Source: Schistosoma haematobium
Lineage: Eukaryota > Platyhelminthes > Trematoda > Strigeidida > Schistosomatidae
Length of the DNA stretch: 64,000 nucleotides
Direction of reading: 5' to 3'
Assembly: GCF_000699445.3 (NCBI RefSeq)
Contig: NC_067195.1
Span: 22,211,287 to 22,275,286, forward strand
Each line of letters opens with the position of its first letter. The first letter of the stretch is position 1. Shown piece after piece: positions 42,178-55,044 of this stretch. The position numbers and the translations under genes were made by a program. The notes under the pieces are model-generated. The model ran no database searches. It was not told the origin of the DNA and worked only from the letters and a program-made list of their open reading frames with translations.

Positions 42178-43730
42178 TTAAGTTATTGGAAGCTAGTGCC
42201 TTCGTATTCATACAGGGGTGAATATAAACTATTAGAGTTTTGGCATGGTCACGTTACTTCTGATCAATGAATTGAAACAAAAGTTAGTTTTCTAGCTTGC
42301 TTATTGTGCAATCGTCAATGACTGGGAATTTTCCCATGGTCTTAACTCATAAATAATGACACAATTTTCGATCGTTCTATAGCGGATATCAGTTTGTCAA
42401 TAAATCTTCCCTTTAAGTTGATCGATTACTAGCAAAGCACCCAAATAAACAATGCTTCTCTGTATCAGTCGCTTAAAAAAATCTAAAACACCAGCCATGT
42501 TTCAAAGTTCACAAAGCAGAATATTCACAGTGAGAACACACCAGGTTTAATAAGGCCATATTCTATCTTTCTACTGAAAATAAAATGTATTACCAATCCC
42601 AAAAATTGTTTTATATGACCTGATAGACTTAATACCATGGCGTATTTTTAATCTACTAGCATTTACATAAAAGCCAAAGGTAAAAGTATAACATACTGAA
42701 GACCTCGGGCGACTTATCGGCCAATCAGAAAATGCTGCCTAGTTATAAAACGAATTGAGTTTAGGGTTTTCAGCACGAACTGACATCAGTTATAATACAA
42801 TGCTTTTCCACCTTCCTGTTTACAGACTTGCAAAACTTAGGGTTGGGATTTAGAATGAGAGTGGAGAAGAGAAAATACTGTTTAGATCCACTAAACACTC
42901 TTGATTACATAATGGGTGCCATTAAGTACTTGGACATACAATCTGCCTTAGAAGTAGGTATGTCATATAATTTAATTTAAGCGTCATCTGAAATTTACTT
43001 TATTGTTGTATAATAAGCGTTTCCATTGATTTCAAATATTTTAACAACCAAATATTGCCCATTTTCACTTGCTTAATAATAACATACATGCTATCTATCA
43101 CTTCACTTTAGACCTTGTACAAAATGATTGGAAGTTATTTTAATTCTTATTGGTTAACCCAAGGCCGTCAGTATATTATGCTTTTACCAAGCCAAAAGTT
43201 TAAAATTTTTATTTACCGAGTGACAATAAAATAAGGAGCCTAACAAAGTCAAAGAGAACTAGATATTTACATTATTTTCGACACTATAATTTTCTAAGTG
43301 TTCACCTTTAATCCTTTTCACAAGCTTTGGGTTGAATTAATTATTGTAGAGCAACTAAATAACTTGAAATCTGAAAGTTGTTATGCTTAAACGTTAGTCA
43401 CTTTCATGGATAAAGTTTCAAACGGCATACCGAAAACATATTTCATTAAAAAAGAGGTAGAATAATATTTTATTTTGCTTATCAAACCGATACTCATACT
43501 TATCATTATCATTATGAAAACTAAGAATGTTTACAACTGTTTATCACATAGATATACTGTTTATAAAATTATTATCATTTAGAAGGCAGAGTTGTGAAGA
43601 AAAAAATAAAAATTCTTGTTGTTATTCTACTTCGTTTTAGAAACTTTCTCTTATTTCCATATATATATATCCATGAGTGTCTACTATGACTTCAAAATGA
43701 TAAAAATAGTATTGTCCAAGAACGGTAAAA
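42129..43730. other. Intergenic stretch 3' of DNAJB13, with a dispersed repeat
   Basis: No supported gene. About 42750-42800 matches, in reverse complement, the stretch at 31028-31074. The region probably includes the 3' UTR of the minus-strand DNAJB13 gene. Confidence 0.4.
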
Positions 43731-46700
43731 TTATCCAAAAAATGCTCTTTCAATACTTAACTTTTGATCGCCACTTAATTTTTTAGGAAATTGGATATTG
43801 AATCGAATTCGTAAATCTCCTTTCTTCTCTGGATTATCAGGTAATGGCATACCTTCACCTGGCACTACTTTTTCATAGTTGGGACTATAAAATCCATGTT
43901 TTTCAAAGATAGAAAGAGTTATGAACATAGTACATCAATAAAGAAAGTAATTTATTTTTACAAAATGAACAATTTAATCTTGAACTATTCAAGACTGTTA
44001 TTTGAATCATTGATGAGTGTGAGCTACAGAAAAAACTGTAACTAGGAGATACTACTCAAGTCGGATACATGAATTTTAGATCATGTGGTAATGTGAACTC
44101 TATAACTTTTATTAGACTTAAACTAGCAATGTCATCTATTGTAGTGATCACATTATTGGTGAGTCGTTTGAATAGAATCTAACATCTAGGATTTGTTGGA
44201 TAAGACATAATATTTAAAATGAGAACTTTTGATGTGGCCTTAATCAAGCTAAAACAGAACCCTAACGATCATTTAATTTTCAGTAACTCTTCAAATAATA
44301 TCAGTTTCTGAAACGTATAATCTACTGTGCAAACCTTTTCCTAATTGTTTCTACTATCTAAAATCTGCAATCTTTAGTAATATAACTTTTGCATATAATT
44401 TTCAATCAAACTATCGAGACCAGAAATTATGTAGTTAGAGAATACATACACAAATGTTATTTCTTTTATTGAGAATATATGCTCTAAATTATGTACTTCT
44501 GGACCTTCGGTAACCATTTTTAATAACTTAAATGTGTTGAAAATCATTTTTAATACAGGAAAAATAACCATGAATTAAGATGAATTGATCTTCTTTTTAA
44601 ATCCTCATTTGGAGAGAACGAATTACTCGTGGATTCAAAGACCAGTTGCTTTGAACATATATATATATTTTATCATTTCCCAAAACACTATACATATACG
44701 TACTTTATAATGAACAATTTTGAATGAAGAAATTATGAACGCTGATTTTAACAGTGAATTTTATCAATAAATTAAAAGTGAACAGTAAGAAAAATGAGAT
44801 CTGAACTCATTCTTCCTGATATTATCTGTTATCCACTTAAAATTGTAAATTTACAATGTTCGTCTAGTTTGAATGCTTAATTACGTACATATAAGATATA
44901 AAGGAAACAAAAAAACTAGTTTTTTTCAATATACATATTGGGCAAAGAGGTGATGCTATAATCAATTATTTCTTATTTACAAACAACATCCGGTTTTATG
45001 AATGACTGGATTACAAAACAAAACTATTTAGCCAGATAAAAATATCTCTGAATCAGTACAATCCACGAGAAATTATACTTATTTTATACTGAAATATGTC
45101 TAAATACAGGTAGTTAACCTATGATTGATACAAAAAATATGTTTATATTGCTCCAAGTCTGAAACCGTAACGAGTAGAGTCCTGTCATAATGAGAGTGAG
45201 ACGAATATCACCAGTGACAACGGATTATGGTCACATAATATCGTAGACTGATAAAAGTTAGAAATGTGAGAAACTACCTATTTCAGAAGGGTTAGGCGAT
45301 CGCTGCAAGACCTGATGGTTCTGGGTTCGACCCCTGGTGAAGTGGTTTATGTATACTGTTAAAGAAGTCTTATTCTAGAACGAAGCAACTGTCTAGTGCT
45401 TAGTGATTCTCGATAGTTGCCTAATTAAAATCAGTCCGTGATGTAAAATTACTACATTATATTATAATTCCAGTATATAGACAAAGAGGAAATTTATTTT
45501 TGCACAGTGGAAACTACACCGGGTACCAAACTGAACATCGGTGTTTTCGATTCTTCGCTAGGATTTTATTCTTCAAGACATTTTTTTCTTAACACGCTGA
45601 TATTTAACCTTTCTTACTCTAAAAGATATCGTCATGATGAATTTTGTCTTATTTAGCCCCAAAAAAGTACATTGTTGGTATTATTCGTTAATTCTATGTC
45701 GAATGGCTATAGTGAAGTAGAGATTAAAAGAATAAAATATTTAAAAATGATATAAAATCATTGCTATGACTACTTGTTACAAATGAACAAAGACCAATAC
45801 AGCTTGACGCAAAGCAAAAAAAGACTGTAGATGAATGCTTGTTATGCAAATACGATTAATCCACAACCGATGCAACCGCTGATTAGCAAACATACTAAAA
45901 TACACTGAGTTATGTCTCATTTATTTATCCGGCCAATAATCAAACCTGGATACTCTAAACTGAACAGGACTTGACATAAATTAACCAATAATTTGATGTA
46001 TGTATACAACTTACAATGAGGCTAGACTAGTTGGTTAGACTAATAATTGTAACTAAATTACTGAGTTATATATTTCCCACCTTCTAACAAAATTGACTGC
46101 CAGCTAATAATGATGAAACAATACTGCAAACACTCGGAACAATTAGTTTTAATCAAACGAATTGTAAGAAAATAAGTAATAAAAGTGTTATCTAACTTAC
46201 TGAATGATTTCCGTGATTGGAACATGTAACAATCTTCCGTCTAATGTAGGGACATCTACAATACAACCTAACAAAGCTTGACCCAATGGCACTGGTGAAG
46301 TAAATATTAAATCAGTTCCTTCACGCTTGAAATGTTTATGTGGATGATCACGTAAAATAAATACAATGTCAGCTATGAAAGGGAAAAAAGAAAAATATGA
46401 GTATGGGGATTTGTGAAGACTGCAGTATTTTCACAGTTGAAATCATGAGTCGTTCTAAGCTAGACCACTAATGAAAGCCTGTGAGCACTGGGTGAGACAA
46501 TTATCTACCTCAGGCAATGGAGAAAGGATTGTGCAAGATCATGGATCGATTTATGTTAGACGTTAACACCGTTGGATACCAGCTCAGCGGTCTAGAGGGT
46601 AAGCGTCCACACATGGGTTCGAGTCCTACGTGAGGGATCGTGGATGAACACTGCTGAAGAGTTCCATACTGGGAAGAAACGACCCCCAGGGCTTCTGAAG

Positions 46701-49700
46701 TTTTAATGGTGATATAGCTTAGATCGACTCGTAATTTCAACCGTGAAAAGGAAAAATAATTAAAATAACGTGGACTTATCAGATGTTTCTACAACTCAAG
46801 AAGTCAAAAGAAAAGACGGTTTGCCTTTCAAAAGGGTTGTCTACTTTTAATAACCAGAATTTACCTCAGAGACAATAAATACTTAAATCTGCCTTCAAAG
46901 TAAATTTAATCATCGATGAAGATTGTCTTAACCTAAACAACACATTCTGCGTTATATTTGATTTGATTTATCTGAACAACAAAATTAGCTGGTAAATATC
47001 CCTGTATAAAAGTGAAACTAAAATATCAGCATCATTTTGGGAGAATTTTATATATATCTTTCGAAAAACTTTAAACATTTAAAGTCACGAAATATTTTAC
47101 TTCAATTTACAGAGAATCAGCAAGCACCATTATGTGTAACGTTTGCTATGAGTATATATGACATCTACAGAAATCTTCTAGTAGGATAATTTTAATGCGA
47201 GATACTTACATCAGAATAACATCATTAGTAATAATCTAAATGAATTTTCCCTTGTCGGATTATACATTTTTGGACTAATCCTGAACATTTGTTTTTCACA
47301 AGCTTATAATATGAAGTTTCAGGTATCGAATTCTAATATGAAGGGTCTTTTATCGAATTAAAGTATACAGGTGGCATAGTTCCGTCATTTGAAGATATTA
47401 AATGCTTTTCTCGCAAAATAATGGTTTAAGATTGGCCGTCGAGTTTGATTAGTTTGAACCATATTTATTATTCTTAGGCTTCTACTACTAGTGTTAGTAC
47501 TAGCTTCATTTGTGTTTTTTATCCTAATTGCTATGTTTTTAATGTACTGGTGATAAATACGACAACTTGAATTCAAAAGTATTTCTTGTGGACCCGGCAT
47601 TGTTTATGTTGATATATCGCAGGTATTGTACGTCAACTTGAAAGTTGGGTTACAAATTCAGTCCACAGACGTTTGCATTTGAGCAGGCACAAGTGTTATA
47701 ACAGTGAATCCGCTGACCATTGAGAAGCACTATATGTCAAGGAGTTTCGCAAATGTCATTCAGCATCATAGTGATATTAAATAAATTACTACGATTTTAA
47801 AACAGGCCAAAAAAGCCATTAAATAACCACAAATGAACAATAATTTTTGGATTAAAGTGTACGAAAATTAGCAGATTAGGTAAAACAAAGAAGTTAGTTA
47901 GAGGTTAAGCATTTACCTGGAATTGTATTTGGACCTTGATCACCTTCCTTGGGGAATGTGATACGAGTGCCTTCATACCATCCAGGAAAAACAGTCAATG
48001 AAAGTATTTTATCCTTGATGCTACTTGTGTGTCCGTCTTCATTCATTATCTTCGAAAAAATAGAATTTCGTAAATTTAATTTTCAACACCATGATGAAAA
48101 GTTAATTATAGATCTACATGATTGTTTCATAAAAGCAGTTTTCACCCAGTAACTCGTAAAACCCTTTAAATAAGGTACTAATAGTGCCCAACGCTGGAGG
48201 TATTCAATTGATATACGTAATGATAAATGTACACTCACTTCAAAAAGCCGAGTAATAATGATATACCAGCCAAAACAAATGTAATTATAGACGAAGGCAT
48301 AATAGATATGAAGTTGGAAATCTTCTATTTACTCTATTTCATAGTAATCAGTTGAAGATGTGTTAAACGTAACTACGAGTAAATTGATATGGCACATGTC
48401 AACTAACAAGACTGTAGCTAGCATTCTGCTTCTACTGATACTACCCTATAGGTTTTACCTGATAATTTTGTATCACTTGGCTAATGTGGTATGATGATTC
48501 AAACCGACTAACATATATGTCAGCTTCTACGTTACAGGACTGACTGAAGACGCAGAGGCGTTAGAGTCCGATTAAGAGTACAGATCTTGTTGTGTTGAGG
48601 TTTCAGATTAAACCGACTAGTTAATCAATCCTTTTTAATCTCCACTGATTATCTAACTATTACAAGTATATGAAATTACCTGAAAATATGTTTTTTCCTT
48701 GCATTATTTAAAGGAGAACTTCCATTTGAATAAAAAAAGTGAATAAATGATACCAAACTTTTAATGAGACTTTTCTTACTCGGCGGGAAATCTTCATCTT
48801 TTTAATACATCCATTGTAAATTTCTTCGAGGGTTAGAGACATTTCACGTTCAATTGGTGGGTCTTGATGAGGACGACCACGACCGTTAAGACCTCCGAAG
48901 TTATGTTCAACTTGTGAGTCCATTTCTTCCTGAAATCCTGATTGTTAAAATGATGATAGGGGAATTGAAAAAGTTACGGTTGAAAGGATTATCTGTTCCA
49001 AAAAAAGACATGAACGTTTTGTGTGGATCTCCATGATATACATAGGGCTTCGTCCATTCTGAATTGATTGGTGCACCACCTTTCAAACCTTCTTCTCCAA
49101 ATCGGTCATAAATTGCCTTCTTTTTTAAGTCTGACAGAACGTCGTAGGCCTCTGAGATGGCCGAAAAGCATTCACTGAAATCTTCTCCAGGTTGAGCGCA
49201 GCAAGGATGGTAGTGTAAAGCCAATCTTCGGTAACTTCATTTAAAAGAAGTATTGGAAAACAGAGTACGTTGAATTTCAATCAGAAAATAAGTTGATTCG
49301 TTTTTATGATATCAAAACGTTTTGATAACCTATTAGACCCTTTAGGTGTTGTCTACTAAAAATTGCCTGGTAATATTAAACAAGCGATGATTCAACAAAT
49401 TAAGTCCCAAAAGGTGGGTATTACTTAGGATTGGCAGAGCAGCTTTCAATGACTGATCAGGTGCTGTTCATAAACTATCAGTGATAGATGAAGGAACAAG
49501 AATAATGCGAGCAATAATATTACAATGTGAATTCCTTCCGAAGTGAAAATGTCTTCATTATCATCTATAGGACAGTAAAAAAGTGGAATTATTTGCATAC
49601 AACACAAAAATGATGCCACTAAAGAAATACTTAACTTTTTTGAGTCTCATCATATCTTAAATTCTAGATGTATGATAAACTGAGTGCATGTGTTACATAA

Positions 49701-49887
49701 CACAGCTAGAATTTCTCTATAATTACGAATAAATTAATATTTTAGCACAACAGTTATAGGTAAAATCGTTACTAAATGAGCAAGAAGGCTATAATGTTAC
49801 TGAAGCAAATAAATCTCACGCCTTGCATATCTCTGCATGGTCAGCACTTCGAGGTATATTCAGTAACTGGTAATAATCAAGACCCAT
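43731..49887 (-). CDS. DNAJB13: DnaJ homologue subfamily B member 13, six exons
   Basis: Minus-strand exons are 49887-49820, 49234-48978, 48937-48780, 48049-47917, 46372-46201 and 43884-43731. Phases agree throughout and the total is 942 nt (313 codons plus stop), against 316 in human DNAJB13. The J domain begins [20 protein letters not shown] and includes [23 protein letters not shown] and [12 protein letters not shown]. The HPD motif reads HPC (residues 32-34); human DNAJB13 also lacks the canonical HPD. The C-terminal substrate-binding halves contain [36 protein letters not shown] and [19 protein letters not shown]. The zinc/Gly-Phe region is replaced as usual for this member. In animals it is a radial-spoke protein of motile cilia and sperm flagella. 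Exons 2 and 3 are separated by only 40 nt. Introns carry SINEs. Confidence 0.93.
45285..45440 (+). repeat. SM-alpha-like SINE, divergent, in DNAJB13 intron 5
   Basis: A Pol III B-box-like GGTTCGACCCC at 45324-45334 is followed by a degenerate body ending ...GAACGAAGCAACTGTCTAGTGC, in the same order as the copy at 46.6 kb. No target duplication was identified. Confidence 0.5.
46540..46745 (+). repeat. SM-alpha-like tRNA-derived SINE in DNAJB13 intron 4
   Basis: The A-box-like region is TACCAGCTCAGCGGTCTAGA (about 46577-46596). A B box GGTTCGAGTCC is at 46616-46626. The body runs through GATCGTGGATGAACACTGCT and GAAACGACCCCCAGGGCTTC. This is the layout of the abundant schistosome SM-alpha SINE. 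Confidence 0.75.
48420..48545 (+). mobile_element. RTE-like 3' UTR tail fragment in DNAJB13 intron 3
   Basis: Shares GGCTAATGTGG and CTTCTACGTTACAGGACTGA with the tail at 10975-11105. Only about 120 bp of untranslated tail is present. Confidence 0.5.
48938..48977 (-). other. 40-nt micro-intron in DNAJB13
   Basis: It begins GTAACTTTTTC and ends AACAATCAG. Removal restores NPFN-R-FQEEMD, which gives exactly the spacing of human DNAJB13 between NPF and NFGGL (14 residues on both sides). Using the next AG (48 nt) breaks the frame. Confidence 0.8.
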
Positions 49888-50249
49888 ATTTGATTAACCC
49901 GGCTTTATGTAGCCATGCAATTAGGTTTCTTTGTGGTCGAAAAAAAACACTGACCATCAGATTGAAGTCTAATATTTAAATCACTTTTGATTACTTAAGG
50001 AACAGTAATAATTATTCAAGACACCTTTACTGATTTTTTTCAAACTCTTGAGGGATTCTAAATACAGTCAGTGTACACAGCTGATAGTAACAATTTGATT
50101 TGTCGGTACAAAGAAATAGCCTACGATGTTATATTCTTCTAGTTTTTTACAGCAACATCCGTAAAAGTTAACGAAATTTCTTGTGATATCAGTTGATAAA
50201 CTACTCTGCTTACCTTCCTAGTTTTAGTAAAGTATAATAAATACGTAAT
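49888..50249. other. Upstream region of DNAJB13
   Basis: Region 5' of the DNAJB13 start codon (minus strand), about 360 bp, before the remnant of an LTR element. No TATA box or other element could be assigned with confidence. Confidence 0.35.
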
Positions 50250-50458
50250 CTCCTATATTTTTGCCACGAGCTTGTATAAACCGATTGACCCATTTGCTCT
50301 CGTGTCTTATCGTTTCTCTGCAGTCCCAGGTATTTGGCAATTTTTGATGGGTGTTGGTCAAGTCACTCGACCACACTAATTTCAAGCAGTTTGATAGTTA
50401 TTTGTGGATCTGAAGAATTATGGTCTACTATGATATTAGTACTGCGCTAATAATATAG
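50250..50458 (-). mobile_element. LTR retrotransposon remnant, distal side of the CR1 insertion
   Basis: On the minus strand, directly next to the CR1 tail, the sequence TATTATTAGCGCAGTACTAA and on to AGACCATAA matches 14320-14360 of the other LTR copy. It continues with leader-like sequence toward 50250. With 55045-55153 it makes up an LTR split by the CR1-like element. Confidence 0.55.
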
Positions 50459-50514
50459 CTTCAGTCTTCAGTAATAAGGATAGGAGGTCTGTCGACCTAT
50501 ATTAATCCTTGCAG

Positions 50515-52435
50515 TTTGTAATACTGTGGAGGTCCAATCTCGTTTTGCATATATTAACAGAAGGTGCTGATATTACGTGTTCCGGTAGAGAATTCCAGTA
50601 ATTCACTACTCGGTGCGAGAAACGAATCTCAGGACGTAAACGATTTGATCATGGTTTTTGAACTTTCTTCGAATGTTTTCTCAAATGATCAGTCCGAGAC
50701 GAAAGTAAAAGATAAGATATGTTAATACCAAGGTGTTAGCGGGACATAGACCGGATTAAAGCATGGTCAATGCACGATTGCTTTGGTGCACGCCGTTTGG
50801 CTAATTCTTATTCAATCAGCACTAGTCGATAGTTGGAGAATACTCTGGAATCTTCTCATGTAAATACTATAAGTATACTAACGTTTTCCCTATTGTGCTT
50901 CTTACTTCCATCTAACCTTGTTATTTGGAATATAATCTCTTTCCTGTTCTGATTTGGGAACTTTTCGAGTGAATCAGTGTCCGAGAATACTAAGCAATAT
51001 GAATAGCTGGGTCATAACTGTAAGAAAGAGATTATAACACAAGGTCATCGTTCGGTATACGGTAAGCCAATATTAGATCACCCCGTTCTCTACGGTAAGA
51101 TAACGGAAATAAGTTAAGGTGTCTCAGTCTATCTTCATAAGGTAGGCCAGATAGACCTTGTACCATCGTAGTACCTCGTCGTTGGACGCTTTCCAGCATC
51201 TCTGATCCATACTTGAAACAAGGACTCGCTGATTAATCCCATATTCTAAATGTGGTCGCACATAAATCGGTCATAATAATCTAAACATTTCATCATCTAA
51301 ATACTACCTAAGAATAGACCATAATACCCTATAGCCTTTCGTAGCAGCAGCAGCAGCCTTACATTGACTAGTGGTTTTGTGATCAGTGCCTAATATGACT
51401 CCTAAATCTTTATAGTTTCTTACTTTGGGTAGCATGAATCCACATATTGTGTAGTGATACGATTCATCATAGTTATTTATTTGCATCACTACACTCTTAT
51501 TAGGATTTACCTCTAGTGACCACCTGTCCAACCATGCCACCGATGAGCTAAGATCATTCTGTAATAATATCCCATCCGAGATACTGTGTATAGATCTCAA
51601 CGTTTTTATGTCATCAGCGAAGAGTAAAACTGATGATTTTGCTATAGTTGGTAATTTATTTACATAAAGTAAAAAGAGAAGAGGACTGAGGATTGTGCTT
51701 TGGGGAACTCCACTTTTTACAGGTACCCACGAGGAGAGAGTACCATTTACCCCTACCCTTTGTCTCCTGCCATGGGGAAAGTTACTTTTACAATCTACGA
51801 CTGTATAATGGATTCCAAAACGTTCCAGTTTGAATTTAAGACCGGAGTGGGAAACCTTGTCGAAGGCCTTACTTAGGTCTATGAAAATGACATCCATAGG
51901 AATATTCCAGTCTTTTACAGCAGCTCAATCTTCTCTTGCAATGAAAAGATTCGTCAAGCATGTCATGCCTCTCCGAAAACCATGTTGTTCCCTGGAGAAA
52001 AGGTTATGCCCTTCAACATAGTTTATAACAGCTATCCGAATGATTTTCTCCATCAGTTTTGCAACTGCACTAGTTAAGCTAACGGGTCTATAGTTACTAA
52101 CTAAATCCCTTCTCCCAGCCTTATACACCGGACCTATTATAGCGTCTTTTCAGTCTCTGGACAGTCTGGACTGCCTTGGAGACATATCAAACAGTATCGC
52201 TAATGGTTCAGCAATTTCATCTGATATGGCTTTCATAATCCTAGAATGAATATTGTCAGGACCACTGAACTTATCAGGTTTGAGATGCTGAAGTAGCCTT
52301 AAAACGGTATCTTTCTCAATGACTACAGGGTTCATCAAAGAGCCGCCGCGATCACAATCAATCGTTGGCCGTTCCTCATTACCCATTGAAAACACTTTAC
52401 TGAAATATTACGATAAAGCTGAAGCTTTATCGGTA
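50515..52435 (-). pseudogene. CR1-like reverse transcriptase domain (copy 2)
   Basis: RT pieces in successive frames: FSGPDNIHSRIMKAI (52395-52150), NYRPVSLTSAVAKLMEKII and REQHGFRRGMTCL (52128-51925). Then come DVIFIDLSKAFDKVSHSGLK, SGVPQSTILSPLLFLLYVN and LLFADDIKTLRS (51897-51304). The tail continues with MLESVQRRGTTMVQGLSG to about 51060. The C-terminal block RFSHRVVNYWNSLPEHVISA lies near 50570-50630. Confidence 0.83.
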
Positions 52436-53650
52436 TCATTTTCTGCCAATATTAACGAATTTTCTTGTATCAAAAGTGATGGAATCCCATCGCTTCTCTG
52501 AGTTCGCCTTTTTTAAATACGAGAGTAAACGTTTCGGACTATATCTAGAAACCCCAACCAATTGTGTTTCATATGATCGTCTAGTCTTACTTATTAACTC
52601 TTTACAGGCATTCCTAATCTTACAATAACTGGATCTGTATTGTTCTAAGCCAGTAGAGATGAACGTATTCCAGTGATTCTTCCTTTTTCTAAGAAGTTTC
52701 CTGACCGTTTTAGTTATCCATGGTGGACTGTTATTCGGTCTTCGAGGTATCACGTATGGTATGAACGAGGACGTAACTAAACTAAACTTACCTTTAAATA
52801 CAGGCCATGCTTCTTCAACTGATAAGCTAGTATCTACAAACCAGTCTGTCTTAGCAGAGCATTCCTGAATGGCTGATATGTTAGCTTTCCATACATTTGG
52901 GCGGGGTGTAACCTGATCGTATAACATGTCCCTAGTTCTAAACGTTAATGGCAAGACACCATGATCGCTGTTCACTAACGGTGGAAGAATATTTAGGTCG
53001 ACAATATCCTCAGTATCATGAGTGATCACCAAGTCAAACAGAGAAGAACCTTGGTTAGCACCAAAACGTGTGGGTTTGGATACATGCTGCACTAGTGCAT
53101 GCTCCATTATTGTTACCAGGAACCTACTATCAAAGGAGTTTATAGATCCTTCTGTGGCCATCTCAGTCCAACTAATATCAGGTGCATTAAAGTCTTTCAT
53201 TATCAAACATCTTGTATTTGCACTCCAAAGACGAACGTGCTCTAAAATAAAATCATCAGCTAAGCAGATTGGACTGCGATAGATGACATCGAGCATAAAT
53301 GTACTACATCCGATAGCTAATTTACAGCTAATGACTTCACAAATACCGCTATCATGGGATTCGCTGGCGGAGGAGCAGGTATTTATATTATTGGCTATAT
53401 ATAAAAGGACGCCATCTCCTTTTCTACATCTGCGTCTATCACTCCTGAGGTAATGGTATCCGGATAATTCTGGAGTAATGTCTAAGTCATGGACTAGCCA
53501 AGTTTCTGTCACTGCTACAATGAGTGGCTTTAATCTGTCCACTAATGCTTCTAGTTCATAGAACTTATTTCTTAGACTACGAGCATTGGCATATAAAACT
53601 CCTTGGTAGAACAGCCTATCCACACAGGCTTTGGTAGCAATCGCTTTCAA
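52436..53650 (-). pseudogene. CR1-like endonuclease domain (copy 2), long open frame
   Basis: A 404-codon uninterrupted frame. Motifs in order: LYANARSLRNKFYELEALVD, AVTETWLVHDL, VIYRSPICLADDF, IMKDFNAPDISW (intact Asp and Asn) and LVNSDHGVLPLTF. The basic linker is RKLLRKRKNHWN. It ends just before the RT, which is in another frame. Confidence 0.83.
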
Positions 53651-53720
53651 GACCTGAGTATCCGAAAACCCAGTAGCTGGAAGTTTTCCTCACCGTTTTG
53701 CCGACGGGTTTCTAGTTCAG

Positions 53721-54675
53721 CTAATGCTTTCTTCCTTTTTTTCTATCTTCGAGAGACATATCAGGTCTAACCCGTATATCGGAATTGTCGTTACAACGAG
53801 CGCTACTTAACAGGAGATCCCGTTGCTTCTCCGATCTTAGGATTACCTTAAGGAGTCTACATGGTCGGGGTTCAACATTTTCCTCAGTCCTCTTGCCTAT
53901 TCTAACCAGTTTTTTTTTACCTGCGAACATATTCTCCCAGCTTCTCTAAATCATGCGCGTGTCTTATTTTGGGATCTGGGTCGTCTGACTCCAGCAATTT
54001 GCTCAAAATAATATTCGATGAGATTAGATTCTTCCTCTCACTCACGCCAGGGTGTGTTTCTCTCCTATTATCAGATGTTGGCAGTGCGTCAGATTTTGGT
54101 AGTGCATTTAGTGACTTGCTAACCATCTGCGTACTGCCTACAGCCTTTTTCTTTTCATTTCGTTTTCTCCGTACTGTAGTCCATTTTTCATCCCTCAGGA
54201 CACTGGGACTATTTAAAGCAGTGACAGTTTTATCCAGATCTTCAGTTTCCACTAGGGGTGCATGGTTACTAATATCAGTATCAAGTTGTACTAACTCCGT
54301 CGTTAATTTTAATGGAGATTTCACTTTTCCATCAGTCATAGTCGGTTGTTTAAGGCGTCTCGTAACAGCACGTACTACACTGACACGTTCGTCACTGTCA
54401 ATGCTCGTGTTATCAGTGCATGTGCCATCGTTCCTCTTACAGACTAGGGTAAATAGGCTCATAGCCTCCTGCATTAGTAACGTCTTATTTGTACAGCAAA
54501 ACATGTACAGCCAATGTGAGTTAGCCTTCGAACATCTTTTGTATGCAGTGGGACTTAAACGGGTGCACATTTTATGGAACCACTTTTTAGATTCATCACA
54601 CTGCATTCCTTCCTCCACAGGGAACAAACATTTTGGTTGTCCACGTTTGTGAGTATTACCAACCATTGTAATCAT
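53721..54675 (-). pseudogene. CR1-like ORF1 with degenerate PHD finger (copy 2)
   Basis: The 252-codon frame from 54675 begins MITMVGNTHKRGQPKCLFPV and keeps the finger order EGMQCDESKKWFHKMC and then WLYMFCC. Several Cys are lost (DES for DEC, WLYMFCC for WLCQQCC). A frameshift near 53920 leads to the second domain RLLKVILRSEKQRDLL and MSLEDRKKGRKH, ending at 53721. Confidence 0.72.
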
Positions 54676-55044
54676 ATTAAGGTGTGAAACACAATATGAT
54701 CACAGTATGAACACAGTGTCAGTGAATGAGTAAAAGGGTACCACAAGACAAACTTTAGCATGATTTCAAACCTTAACTTCAGTACTTTGTTTTAGACCAA
54801 GAATGCTTTTGATGCAATAATTACACAAAAGCAAGGATAATCACAACAAGTACAAAATCACTGCCCTTTTTGAAACGCCGACGACAAACTAATTTAGAAA
54901 CAGAAACGATACTCTAACCGAATACTTTAACCGAAATAAATTCAATTAAAGTGAAAATAGTAGTCTTGATAGGTAATAAACAATCAAAACAATAGAATTT
55001 ACTTAGTGAGGAAAAATACCACTAATCTTCTAATTAGCGCGTGC

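Larger units (their letters stand above)
50459..55040 (-). mobile_element. CR1-like non-LTR retrotransposon, near full length (copy 2)
   Basis: Same family as 4680-8932 in the opposite orientation. The 5' UTR (about 55040-54676) aligns with 4680-4970. PHD ORF1, endonuclease, RT, C-terminus (WNSLPEHVISAPSV near 50580) and a 3' tail ACTGAAGACTGAAG ending at 50459 follow. Between about 50770 and 51010 the C-terminal region does not align with copy 1 and may hold a small insertion. Confidence 0.85.

Noticed and set aside
53969..54652. 227-codon plus-strand open frame
   Set aside because: Antisense shadow of the minus-strand CR1 ORF1. It has no recognisable domain, and the minus strand shows the PHD finger.
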